Positions 14,341 to 22,419 of a DNA stretch of 36,292 nucleotides are shown here, in pieces. Source of the stretch: Actinomycetes bacterium (GTDB taxonomy: Bacteria; Actinomycetota; Acidimicrobiia; Acidimicrobiales; Ilumatobacteraceae); NCBI GenBank assembly GCA_025359865.1, contig JANYDH010000089.1, positions 1-36,292 on the forward strand, given 5' to 3'. Made by a program: the position numbers and the translations under genes. Within the stretch, counting starts at the first letter, position 1. Each line of letters starts with the position of its first letter. A model generated the notes under the pieces. It had not been told where the DNA came from, searched no databases, and saw only the letters and a program-made list of their open reading frames with translations.

Positions 14341-15545
14341 CAGTCGCGATCGTACCGAGCCACAGCGCGACGCAATGGCACTGCCAGGTCGCCACGTTCG
14401 CCTACGGCAACGCGAGCGAGGCCCAGCCAACCAGCCATCGCAACCAGTTCAACCGCCAATGCATCAGCGACTTCGTCGGCAGGCACGCCGTGTTCGCCGA
14501 AGGTGCCTTGCGCGAGCAACACCCCGGCCTGTCGATCCGACTTCAGGTCGACCCGGGCAACGAGAGAGTCACCGAACAGAAACGGCAAGACGTAATAGCC
14601 GTATTGACGTTTCGGCCGAGGCACATAGATCTCGATCCGGTAGTGAAAGCCGAACACCCGCTCGGTGCGCTGCCGAAACCAGACCAGTGGATCGAAGGGA
14701 CTGAGCAACGCCCGAGCATCGACACGTCGGGGAACCCTCGCTGCGGGGTGTAGGTACGCGGGCTTGGTCCATCCCGCTACGGTGACACGCAGCAGGCGAC
14801 CCTCCTCCACCAACTCGTCGATCAATGGCCGACAGGGGGTGTTCTTCTGCCGGTGGTAGTCGCTGAGGTCATCGAGAGTGCCCACACCGTGGTGGCGTGC
14901 GGCAAGCATCAGCAACTCCTTGCGCGCCTCACGTTCAGGAGGAGTCGGACGCGCCAACGCGTGTGCAGGGATCGCCCGCTCGGTGAGATCGTAGAGGCGG
15001 GCGAAGTCGGTCGGGCGGCGTGATGCCGTGACCCTGCCGCCCCAGAACAGATGCTCGAGCGCCACCTTGGCATCGTCCCAATCCCACCACGTCCCCTTCG
15101 GACCGACACGTTCTTCAAACTCGCCGGCGACCATCGGTCCATCAGCAGCGATGCGGTCGTAGACGGTTTCGATGAATCCCGGACGACGATCGTTCAGCGA
15201 GCGGACGTGCTGCCACTGGTGCTCGCTGGACATCCTCCAACGGTGGAGGTGGTGCTGACTCGTCGGCACGTGTGAGGCCTCGTGCACCCAGTACTCGAAC
15301 AGGTCACCTGCTGCAGTGGCATCGGCGATGAGGGAGCGGGGATGCGGACCGAGGCGGGCGAACAGCGGCAGTTCTTGGCTACGAACCAGTACGTTGACCG
15401 AGTCGATCTGGATCAGGCCGATCCGGTCGAGTACCCGCCGAAGGTGGCGTTGGTCGACTCGACCGGTCGGGCGCGGCTCGGCGAAGCCCTGTGCCGCAAG
15501 CGCGATTCGCCGCGCTTGCGGTGCGGACAGGTCGACTGTCTTCAA
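14340..15545 (-). CDS. AlkX/YcaQ-like winged-helix DNA glycosylase (HTH_42)
   Basis: A 401-residue protein of the HTH_42 family, whose characterised members (AlkZ, E. coli YcaQ/AlkX) unhook DNA interstrand crosslinks or alkylated bases. The catalytic Q-x-D signature is at residues 46-48 (IQIDSVNVL). The second conserved block EYWVHEASHVP is near residue 86, and KGTWWDWDDAKVALEHLFW, LLSPFDPLVWFRQR and YYVLPFLFGD are family-typical. The start is uncertain: TTG at 15545 gives KTVDLSAPQARR, and no better start lies close. The end is coupled to the AI-2E gene by TGATG. A repair role is inferred from family only. Confidence 0.82.
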   Translation of the reverse strand: MKTVDLSAPQARRIALAAQGFAEPRPTGRVDQRHLRRVLDRIGLIQIDSVNVLVRSQELPLFARLGPHPRSLIADATAAGDLFEYWVHEASHVPTSQHHLHRWRMSSEHQWQHVRSLNDRRPGFIETVYDRIAADGPMVAGEFEERVGPKGTWWDWDDAKVALEHLFWGGRVTASRRPTDFARLYDLTERAIPAHALARPTPPEREARKELLMLAARHHGVGTLDDLSDYHRQKNTPCRPLIDELVEEGRLLRVTVAGWTKPAYLHPAARVPRRVDARALLSPFDPLVWFRQRTERVFGFHYRIEIYVPRPKRQYGYYVLPFLFGDSLVARVDLKSDRQAGVLLAQGTFGEHGVPADEVADALAVELVAMAGWLGLARVAVGERGDLAVPLRRAVARYDRD

Positions 15546-15583
15546 GCGACTGTTCTCAAGCGGCGACCGTCAATCAGCGGTCG

Positions 15584-16138
15584 TCAATCGGCAACAGTGA
15601 TGGTGACCGAGGTGATCACCACGTTCTCGCGCGGGCGATCTTGACGGTCGGTGTCGACGTTCTGCATGGCATCGATGACGTCGAGGCCCTTCACGACCTG
15701 GCCGAAGTGGTTGTACTGCGGCGGGAGCTGCACGCCGCTCTGGCCGGTGATGAGGAAGAACTGGCTGCCGTTGGTATTCGGGCCGGCGTTGGCCATTGCG
15801 AGCGAGCCGATCTGGTAACGCTGCTTCACCGGCTCGTCGTTGAACCGGTATCCGGGGCCGCCGCTGCCCGTGCCAGTGGGGTCGCCGCCTTGACACATGA
15901 AACCCTTGATGATGCGGTGGAAGATGATGCCGTCGTAGTAGTGGTAGCCAGCAAGAAACACGAAGTTGTTGACGGTACTCGGTGCGTTGATGGCGTCGAG
16001 CGCCACGACAATGGTGCCAAGCGTGGTCTCGATCGTGGCGGTGTACCGCTTTGCCACGTCGATCCCCATCTCGGGGGCATCCTTGAACTTCTGCTGAGTG
16101 GGCGCTGAACCGTCGAGGGCGGGGAAAGCATGAGACAT
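15584..16138 (-). CDS. Cyclophilin-type peptidyl-prolyl cis-trans isomerase
   Basis: A 184-residue cyclophilin that speeds proline isomerisation during folding. Core motifs are TIETTLGTIVVALDA, FHRIIKGFMCQGGDPTGTG (the catalytic Arg is in FHRIIKGFM), GSLAMANAGPNTNGSQFFL and HFGQVVKGLDVID. There is no signal peptide or lipobox, so cytoplasmic. It is the first gene of the minus-strand run and is followed after 38 bases by the glycosylase gene. Length and active-site residues are normal. Confidence 0.92.
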   Translation of the reverse strand: MSHAFPALDGSAPTQQKFKDAPEMGIDVAKRYTATIETTLGTIVVALDAINAPSTVNNFVFLAGYHYYDGIIFHRIIKGFMCQGGDPTGTGSGGPGYRFNDEPVKQRYQIGSLAMANAGPNTNGSQFFLITGQSGVQLPPQYNHFGQVVKGLDVIDAMQNVDTDRQDRPRENVVITSVTITVAD

Positions 16139-16199
16139 GCCCGAAGGTTACCTGCGACCCAAGTGCTCGCGGGGTTCGCCGCTCAGTGCGGTGGTGTGG

Positions 16200-17834
16200 T
16201 CAGCCTCCGTGGCGGGCTGCGTAGTCAGCCAGGAGCGCATCGGCTTGGGTGGCGGCTTCTTGCAGTGCTGTTGCCACGTCACCGCCGCCGAACACCGTGG
16301 CAAGCGCCCGGGCGGTGAGCACCCGAATCTCGCGTTGGGGTCCGAGTAGCGCTCCGATCGCCGTCAGCTCGTCAGGTGTTTGGAACAAGCTGTCGTAGGC
16401 CACTTGGTACCGCGAGTCGGATGCATACTTCGACGCCAATGGCTCGGTCGACAGAGCATCGGAACGAATCGGTACGTAGCCCGTCGCCGCCGCCCACGTC
16501 GACTGCGATTGTGCGTTGGACAAGAACTTGACGTAGTCCCACGCTGCGGCCGTCTTTTCGTCACCCTTGTCGGCGACGATCCACAACGAGGCTCCACCGA
16601 CGAGCACCGTGGCAGAACCGTTCGGTCCTGGCATCGGCCCGACGCCCAGGTCTTCTACTGCGATCTTGGGCGCAATGCCTCCCTTGATCGCAGCAAGCAC
16701 CGTGCCAAGCGCAGCCGATGTGCCAATGGTCATCGCCCCTGGTTCGCTGACGTCTGCCAACTTCAAGAACGCATCCTGGCCACTGGCGTTGGCACCGACG
16801 TTGTATCCAGCCCCACTTGCGACCAGGTTCTGCAAGTACGTGTAGAGGTCGACGCCTGTCTGTCCGGCGAACAACATGTGGGTTGCCGGCGCAGACCGGC
16901 CGTTGTCATTGTCGGCAATGAACTCCTCCGCCTTCGCGAACCACTGCTCGATGTACCAGCCGCCGCCGGAATCGAAGTCGGTGTCGACGACGAGGCCATA
17001 TTTGGCGGCGCCCGATGAGACGATCTGCTCGGAATCGGCCTGCAACTCCTCGAGCGTTCGCGGTGGCTTCTCAGGGTCGAGCCCGGCCTGCGCGAAGATC
17101 TTCTTGTTGTAATACAGAACGGGATTACTGACGTTCCACGGCATCGACCATTGCACACCACCGCTGGAATACGCGTTGACCGCAGCCGGCAAGATCGGCG
17201 ACGTGTCGTAGTTGTCGGCCTTCACGCACGCCGCTACCGGTACGAACGAGTTGGTGTCACGGAACTCTTGCACGGCGTACTCGGGTGCCTGCGCCAGATC
17301 GGGCCGGCTGTCTTGGCCGGATTGCAGGTACTTGTCGATCACCTGCTCGTAGCCGCCCTGGTTCTGCAGTGTGACATGCACCTTCGTCTGACTTGCGTTG
17401 TACTCGTCGGTGAGCGCCTGGAGTTGCTTTTCCAAGTCGGCGGTCATCCCATGCCAGAACGTGATGTCGACGGTGCCGCTGGCGGATGCCAAAGCATCGG
17501 TGGGACACTTCGGCAATTCGTCGAGCGGAGTGGCAACGGTCGTGGAGGGTGCGACGGTGGTGGTTGGCGCATCAGTCGCGGCGGGCGCCGACGTCTCACC
17601 GGGGGCGAGGGTCTCACCGGGGGCGAGGGTTTCACCGGGGGCGAGCGTGTCGGCGTGGGCTGTGTCAGTGTCAGTGTCGCCGACGCCAGCGGTGGTAGCA
17701 GTGGTCGGCTTCGACGCAGGTGCGACCGTGGTATTGCCGGCGTTCTGGATGGAGTCGCCGCCGCCACTGCACGCGACGACCAGGAACGAGCCGACCACCA
17801 GGACGGGAAGAAGTCGTGAGCGCCACATCAGCAT
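16200..17834 (-). CDS. Carbohydrate ABC transporter substrate-binding lipoprotein (UgpB/MalE type)
   Basis: A 544-residue extracellular solute-binding protein, family 1. Start ATG 17834 overlaps the permease stop (TGATG). The signal peptide ends in lipobox VVAC with the lipidated Cys at residue 22. A Thr/Ala/Pro-rich linker of about 75 residues follows, with three LAPGET repeats. The binding domain begins at VDITFWHGMTADLEKQLQAL and shows GGYEQVIDKYLQSG, WSMPWNVSNPVLYYNK, DDKGDEKTAA-like and AWDYVKFLSN segments. WHGM near the start and the sequence around WNVSNPVLYYN suggest the UgpB (glycerol-3-phosphate diester) branch, but specificity is not certain. It is the last gene of the transporter operon. 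Confidence 0.88.
   Translation of the reverse strand: MLMWRSRLLPVLVVGSFLVVACSGGGDSIQNAGNTTVAPASKPTTATTAGVGDTDTDTAHADTLAPGETLAPGETLAPGETSAPAATDAPTTTVAPSTTVATPLDELPKCPTDALASASGTVDITFWHGMTADLEKQLQALTDEYNASQTKVHVTLQNQGGYEQVIDKYLQSGQDSRPDLAQAPEYAVQEFRDTNSFVPVAACVKADNYDTSPILPAAVNAYSSGGVQWSMPWNVSNPVLYYNKKIFAQAGLDPEKPPRTLEELQADSEQIVSSGAAKYGLVVDTDFDSGGGWYIEQWFAKAEEFIADNDNGRSAPATHMLFAGQTGVDLYTYLQNLVASGAGYNVGANASGQDAFLKLADVSEPGAMTIGTSAALGTVLAAIKGGIAPKIAVEDLGVGPMPGPNGSATVLVGGASLWIVADKGDEKTAAAWDYVKFLSNAQSQSTWAAATGYVPIRSDALSTEPLASKYASDSRYQVAYDSLFQTPDELTAIGALLGPQREIRVLTARALATVFGGGDVATALQEAATQADALLADYAARHGG
17593..17646 (-). repeat. Three 18-bp tandem repeats in the lipoprotein linker
   Basis: Units 17593-17610, 17611-17628 and 17629-17646 are near identical (plus strand GTCTCACCGGGGGCGAGG). 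They encode the LAPGET hexapeptide on the minus strand, in the flexible stretch between lipid anchor and binding domain. Confidence 0.9.
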
Positions 17835-18715
17835 CAGCCCTTCACCGCCCCAGCCGTAAGGCCACGAACGAGTTGCCGTTGGAAGACCATTAGCACGATG
17901 GCGATCGGCAATGCAGCGATGACGGTGCCTGCGATCGGCACATTGAAGCGTTCGATATCGGGCACGCTCGCGTTCAAGAGACGAAGTCCTGTTTGGACGG
18001 TGTTCATGTTTTCCTCCGTAGTGATGAGGTTTGGCCAGAGATACTGGTTCCAACTGCTGAGGAACGAAAACAGTGCCAGCGCCCCGAGCGTGGGTCGTAC
18101 GAGCGGGATGGCCACTTCGGTGAGGAACCCCCAGTGGCCGAGTCCATCCATCTGGCCCGCTTCGCGTAACTCTTTCGGGATCTGCAAGAACACCTGGCGC
18201 ATGAGGAACGTGCCGAACGCCGTCGCGAGGAACGGCACAGCGAGACCCTGGTAGCTGTTCAGCCAGCCAAGCGAATCGACGGTACGACGATTGATCACCA
18301 ACGTCGTCTCGATCGGTACCAGCAGCGTGGCAAGGAACAGACCGAAAAAGAACGTCTTCAGAGGAAAGCGGAGGAACGCAAACGCGTACGCGGAGATCAA
18401 CGAGGTGACGAGCTGGCAGGTGGTGACCACCACGGCGACGACTGTGGAGTTCCACAAATACCGTCCGAGGCGCCCTTCGGTCCAGGCATCGCGGAACACC
18501 TGCAGCGTGAAGCTGCCGGGCAGCAGCGGATGATCGAGCACTTTGCTTCCCGGTTTCAACGCTGCGATCACGGTGGTGTACACGGGAAAGAGAACCAGGA
18601 ACGCAACGACCCCCAGAACGACATAACGGCCAACCATCCGCCAGCCGCGCGGGACGTGATCGATGCCGATAGACGTGTGGGCGCGCGAGGTTCTGCGCGC
18701 CGTGCTAGTTGCCAT
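17834..18715 (-). CDS. Carbohydrate ABC transporter permease (UgpE/MalG type)
   Basis: A 293-residue inner-membrane permease with six predicted helices, starting RMVGRYVVLGVVAFLVLFPV after a basic N-terminus. The EAA loop that docks on the ATPase reads ELREAGQMDGLGHWGF followed by IPLVRPTLG. The motif WNQYLWPN is typical of MalG-like subunits. It overlaps the upstream permease gene by 11 bases and the downstream binding-protein gene by one (TGATG), so all are in one operon. It pairs with the other permease to form the channel. Confidence 0.9.
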   Translation of the reverse strand: MATSTARRTSRAHTSIGIDHVPRGWRMVGRYVVLGVVAFLVLFPVYTTVIAALKPGSKVLDHPLLPGSFTLQVFRDAWTEGRLGRYLWNSTVVAVVVTTCQLVTSLISAYAFAFLRFPLKTFFFGLFLATLLVPIETTLVINRRTVDSLGWLNSYQGLAVPFLATAFGTFLMRQVFLQIPKELREAGQMDGLGHWGFLTEVAIPLVRPTLGALALFSFLSSWNQYLWPNLITTEENMNTVQTGLRLLNASVPDIERFNVPIAGTVIAALPIAIVLMVFQRQLVRGLTAGAVKG

Positions 18716-19607
18716 AGTGCACCCGCCGCTCGAGGCCGCGCAGTTGAACGACCGACAACACGAGCAACACGACGAACAACAGCACCGCCACGGTGGACTG
18801 CAGACCTGCGTCGCTGCGGGCGATGGATGTGCTTCCGTAGATGAGGTAGGTCAGCGTGGACGTGCTGTCCTGCGGCACTGGCCCGCCCTTGGTGAGCAAA
18901 TCGATCTCGCCATATGCCTGGAAGGCACGACTCGTAAGTACGACACCGACGAACACCAACGTGGGAGACAACATCGGAACCGTCACGTTGGTGAATCGAC
19001 GCCAAGGGCCAGCACCATCGACATAGGCGCTCTCGTGCAGTTCCCGGGGGATGCTCTGCAGCCCTGCGGTGACAACGATGAACGTGAAGCCGAGGTTGGC
19101 CCACACGCTGGACAGCGCCACCCCCGACAGCGCCGTACCGGCATCGTTGAGCAGCCCCGGTCGTTTGATAACGGGCGCGAGCTGGTTGAGCCAGCCGATG
19201 TTGGCGAGCACGCCACGTGACGGCTGCAACAGGAACAACCACATCAACGATGCCACGGCGACCGACGTGGCGACCGTGCTTGAGAACACGGTGCGGAAGA
19301 ATCCGACGCCGCGCAAATGCCGGTCCGCAAGAACGGCGAGACCGAGGCCGAGGGCGACGCCAACGGGAACCGTGAGCAGTGCGAACTTCACCGTGACCCA
19401 CAACGAATGTTGGAACTCGCGGCTCTGCACGACATCGACATATTGACGAAAGCCGTTGGTTCGGCAGTTCTGCGCACGGGCATCGCACCGCTGACGACCA
19501 AGCCACACCGCTCGCGCCAACGGGTACAGGACGAACGCCACCAGGATGACCGCCGACGGCCCGAGCATGACCAGCGCCAGCACAGCGTCGCGTCGGCGGC
19601 GCTTCAT
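18705..19607 (-). CDS. Carbohydrate ABC transporter permease (UgpA/MalF type)
   Basis: A 300-residue permease with an N-terminal helix (VLALVMLGPSAVILVAFVLYPL) and five more. The EAA loop reads ELHESAYVDGAGPWRRFTN followed by VPMLSPTLVF. An extracellular stretch around residues 40-55 has two cysteines (RCDARAQNCRTNG), possibly a disulfide. Its ATG overlaps the ATPase stop (ATGA, 19604-19607). It is the partner of the MalG-type subunit. Confidence 0.9.
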   Translation of the reverse strand: MKRRRRDAVLALVMLGPSAVILVAFVLYPLARAVWLGRQRCDARAQNCRTNGFRQYVDVVQSREFQHSLWVTVKFALLTVPVGVALGLGLAVLADRHLRGVGFFRTVFSSTVATSVAVASLMWLFLLQPSRGVLANIGWLNQLAPVIKRPGLLNDAGTALSGVALSSVWANLGFTFIVVTAGLQSIPRELHESAYVDGAGPWRRFTNVTVPMLSPTLVFVGVVLTSRAFQAYGEIDLLTKGGPVPQDSTSTLTYLIYGSTSIARSDAGLQSTVAVLLFVVLLVLSVVQLRGLERRVHYGN

Positions 19608-20605
19608 TCGTCGACCCGGCGTTGTGTGGTCGCGTCGAAGTGGTGGCGATGGTTCACGGGCGTGATCAGGCCGATGTCGTCACCAACGCAAGGTGCCACC
19701 TCATCGCCTCCGAGGCGCACCATCACCCTCGTGTCACCGAGCCGGCAGTTGATCAACGTCTCGTGGCCGAGGTGCTCGACCACATCGACATGAGCACGTA
19801 CCGGCGAAGCTGAGTCGACGAGTACGTGTTCGGGGCGGATGCCCACCAGGTAACCGCTCTCATCGAGCATGCCGACCGGAAAGATGTTCATCGGCGGCGT
19901 ACCGATGAACTCTGCGACAAATACCGTCGCTGGCTTCGAGTACACGTCCTGGGGTGTGCCCACCTGCTGGAGCTCGCCACGGCTCATCACGGCAACCCGG
20001 GTACCCATGGTCATCGCCTCGACTTGATCGTGGGTGACATAGATGAACGTGGATGCGAGCCGTCGGTGCAACGCGACCAGTTCGGCGCGAGTCTCGCTGC
20101 GCAACTTCGCGTCGAGGTTGCTGAGCGGCTCGTCCATGCAGAACACGGCGGGCCGCCGCACGATCGCCCTTGCAAGCGCAACGCGCTGGCGTTGACCGCC
20201 ACTCAACTGGCCCGGTTTGCGATCGAGATACTCGGTCAACCCCAGTGATTCAGCTGCCTTGGCCGCTTCGGCGGCACGCTCAGCCTTCGGCGCGCCACGC
20301 ACCTTGAGCGGAAACTCGATGTTCGCCCTGACGGTCTTGTGCGGATAGAGCGCGTAGCTCTGGAACACCATTGCCACATCGCGCAACTTGGGTTCGATCT
20401 CGTTGACCTTGACATCGCCGATGTACACGTCGCCTTCGGTCGGCTCTTCCAGCCCGGCGATGATCCGTAGCAGCGTGCTCTTACCGCACCCGGATGGCCC
20501 GAGCAGGATCATGAAGTCGTGATCGCCCACGTCGAGGCTCACGTCTTCGACGGCAACAACGCTGTCAAAGATCTTGGTGATTGAATCCAACCGCACCTTC
20601 GCCAC
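19604..20605 (-). CDS. ugpC: Sugar ABC transporter ATPase (UgpC/MalK type)
   Basis: A 333-residue ATPase from the GTG at 20605 (AKVRLDSITKIF). An ATG at 20668 in the same frame gives 21 extra residues that do not look like this family. Walker A GPSGCGKST is at residues 36-44, then the Q-loop VFQSYALYPHKTV, signature LSGGQRQRVALARAI, Walker B AVFCMDEPLSNLDAKLR, and switch His in YVTHDQVEAMTM. The C-terminal regulatory OB domain contains GIRPEHV. It is the first gene of the operon, transcribed away from the DksA-like gene. It powers uptake by the two permeases encoded downstream. Confidence 0.9.
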   Translation of the reverse strand: MAKVRLDSITKIFDSVVAVEDVSLDVGDHDFMILLGPSGCGKSTLLRIIAGLEEPTEGDVYIGDVKVNEIEPKLRDVAMVFQSYALYPHKTVRANIEFPLKVRGAPKAERAAEAAKAAESLGLTEYLDRKPGQLSGGQRQRVALARAIVRRPAVFCMDEPLSNLDAKLRSETRAELVALHRRLASTFIYVTHDQVEAMTMGTRVAVMSRGELQQVGTPQDVYSKPATVFVAEFIGTPPMNIFPVGMLDESGYLVGIRPEHVLVDSASPVRAHVDVVEHLGHETLINCRLGDTRVMVRLGGDEVAPCVGDDIGLITPVNHRHHFDATTQRRVDE

Positions 20606-20688
20606 ATCTCCACAGTAGGCGATGGCCACACGGGTGCGGGTTTCCGGACGACCGTGAGCACGTGACATCTGCCGCTACCCTCGCGTGG

Positions 20689-20952
20689 ATGACCGACCCG
20701 AGCGACGTCGAGATGCACTGGGTCACGCCCACGTCACGGCCCGACCTCAATGCGATCGAGTCAGACCTAGCCGCGGTCGAGATGGCGCTCGTTCGCCTCG
20801 ACACCGGTGAGTACTGGCGGGATGAGATCACGGGTGCCGAACTCGATGAAGCAGAGTTGGCACTGCACCCCACCGCGCGCCGTTCCGCTGGCACCGATTC
20901 TCCCGGCCGCGATTCCCCCGGCCGCGATTCCCCCGACGCCGACGCCGACTGA
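20689..20952 (+). CDS. DksA/TraR-like small protein lacking the zinc cysteines
   Basis: An 87-residue protein from ATG 20689. The middle part (LNAIESDLAAVEMALVRLD, then GEYWRDEITGAELDEAELAL, HPTARR) lines up with the C-terminal zinc-finger region of actinobacterial DksA/TraR-like proteins. In those, GTYGTCEVCG is followed by a conserved arginine and cysteines. All cysteines are absent here, so no zinc site can form. It ends in three 15-bp repeats (20896-20940) encoding DSPGR-like units and an acidic tail. The homology is short; it could also be an unrelated helical protein. It is divergent from the ABC operon and followed closely by the AarF kinase gene. Confidence 0.6.
   Translation: MTDPSDVEMHWVTPTSRPDLNAIESDLAAVEMALVRLDTGEYWRDEITGAELDEAELALHPTARRSAGTDSPGRDSPGRDSPDADAD
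20896..20940 (+). repeat. Three 15-bp in-frame tandem repeats
   Basis: GATTCTCCCGGCCGC, GATTCCCCCGGCCGC and GATTCCCCCGACGCC encode the DSPGR-type C-terminal tail of the preceding small protein. Confidence 0.9.
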
Positions 20953-20961
20953 GGCGACCTC

Positions 20962-22392
20962 TTGACTCGGCAGGGCTCGCTGATGGTGCGGCTCGACCGT
21001 ACCTGGAGGGTGTGGCGACTGACCGCTCGTAACGCGCTGCGGTTCATCATCCATCGGGCACGCCGACGAGTGACCCCATCGCATCGCCGCACGCAACTGG
21101 ACGACTCGTTCACCCTGCGCACAGCCGAAGACGTCGCCAGAGAACTCGGCAACATGAAGGGCGCATTGATGAAGGCTGGCCAACTACTCAGCTTCATCGT
21201 CGAAGCCCTACCAGAACCAGCACAGCAGGCGCTGGCATCGCTCTATTCCGATGCTGCGCCGATGTCCGGCGAACTGGCCGCCAAGGTGGTTCGCGACGAG
21301 TTGGGACGCGACCCGGATCAGGTATTTCTGGACTGGTCGGCACAGCCCATCGCTGCGGCGAGCATCGGCCAGGTACACCGAGCGGTCACCCGCGACGGCC
21401 GACTCGTGGCAGTGAAAGTCCAGTACCCCGGCGTGGGCGACGCCATCGAAGCCGACCTTGCCAATGCCGACGCGTTGTACCGCTTGTTCAGCGCATTCAC
21501 GTTGAAAGGGCTCGACACACGGGCGCTCGTCGACGAACTCCGGTTACGCATGCGTGATGAGCTCGACTACCGGCTAGAGGCAGCCAACATCGTCGAGTTC
21601 CGCCGCTTGTTCGACGGTCACCCGTTCGTCCACATTCCCGAGTTGGTGCCCGAACATTCGAGTCAACGCGTGCTCACCGCCGAATGGGCCGATGGCCTGT
21701 CGTGGGCCGAGTTCACCGCGCTCGCATCACCGGCCGCACTTCATCGAGCTGGCGAAAGCATCTGGAGGTTTGCGCAACACGCGATCCTTCGAGCCGGTGT
21801 CTTCAACGGTGACCCACACCCTGGCAACTACCGGTTCAGCCCCGACGGCGATGTGACCTTCCTCGATTTCGGGCTCGTGAAGCGATGGGCCCCGGGCGAG
21901 TGGGAACTACTGGCACCGAGCATGGACGCGATCGTGGTTCATCGCGATCCCGAGAGGTTGGTGTCGTCGATGGAGGCTTCCGGGTTCTTGAAACCCGGCC
22001 ATGGTCTGTCCCCCGAGGCGGTGTACGACTACGTGAGCAGCCCCTACCGGCCGTATCTCAGCGACACGTTCACGTTCACGCGCGAGTTCATGAAAGACAC
22101 CGTGTCACGAATCATCGACATCAATGGTCCCCACGCAGACGTGATCGCGAAGCTGGACATGCCGCCGAGTTTCGTGGTGCTCGACCGGGTGGTCTGGGGC
22201 GTGAACGCACTGCTCGGAAAGTGGCAGATCACCGCACCGTGGCGGGCGATGCTGCTGGAGTACCGGACCGACGCCGCCCCGGCGACCACACTCGGCGTAC
22301 AAGAGTTGGCCTGGCGGTCGAGCCGCGCTGTCTCACCAAATGGTGCAACTGCACTAGTCCGAAACCTTGCCGCAGTGTGTGACTCGGAGTAG
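20962..22392 (+). CDS. ABC1/AarF (UbiB-like) atypical kinase
   Basis: A 476-residue protein of the ABC1 family, atypical kinases/ATPases linked to quinone and lipid metabolism. The diagnostic KxGQ motif reads KAGQ at residues 71-74, the Ala-rich loop AAASIGQVH at 131-139, VAVKVQYPG (ion-pair Lys) at about 149-157, DPHPGN at 284-289 and the DFG-like LDFG at 301-304. No C-terminal transmembrane helix is evident. The start may be TTG 20962 (GAGG seven bases upstream) or ATG 20983 (AGGG seven bases upstream). It lies nine bases after the DksA-like gene and 27 before the GGDEF-EAL gene, so the three may be co-transcribed. Confidence 0.88.
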   Translation: MTRQGSLMVRLDRTWRVWRLTARNALRFIIHRARRRVTPSHRRTQLDDSFTLRTAEDVARELGNMKGALMKAGQLLSFIVEALPEPAQQALASLYSDAAPMSGELAAKVVRDELGRDPDQVFLDWSAQPIAAASIGQVHRAVTRDGRLVAVKVQYPGVGDAIEADLANADALYRLFSAFTLKGLDTRALVDELRLRMRDELDYRLEAANIVEFRRLFDGHPFVHIPELVPEHSSQRVLTAEWADGLSWAEFTALASPAALHRAGESIWRFAQHAILRAGVFNGDPHPGNYRFSPDGDVTFLDFGLVKRWAPGEWELLAPSMDAIVVHRDPERLVSSMEASGFLKPGHGLSPEAVYDYVSSPYRPYLSDTFTFTREFMKDTVSRIIDINGPHADVIAKLDMPPSFVVLDRVVWGVNALLGKWQITAPWRAMLLEYRTDAAPATTLGVQELAWRSSRAVSPNGATALVRNLAAVCDSE

Positions 22393-22419
22393 TGTTTCCA
22401 CCACTGTCAGACGGAGGCG

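Noticed and set aside
17835-18455. N-terminal extension of the sugar-binding protein
   Set aside because: Antisense-like low-quality sequence overlapping the permease gene; the lipoprotein signal begins at 17834.
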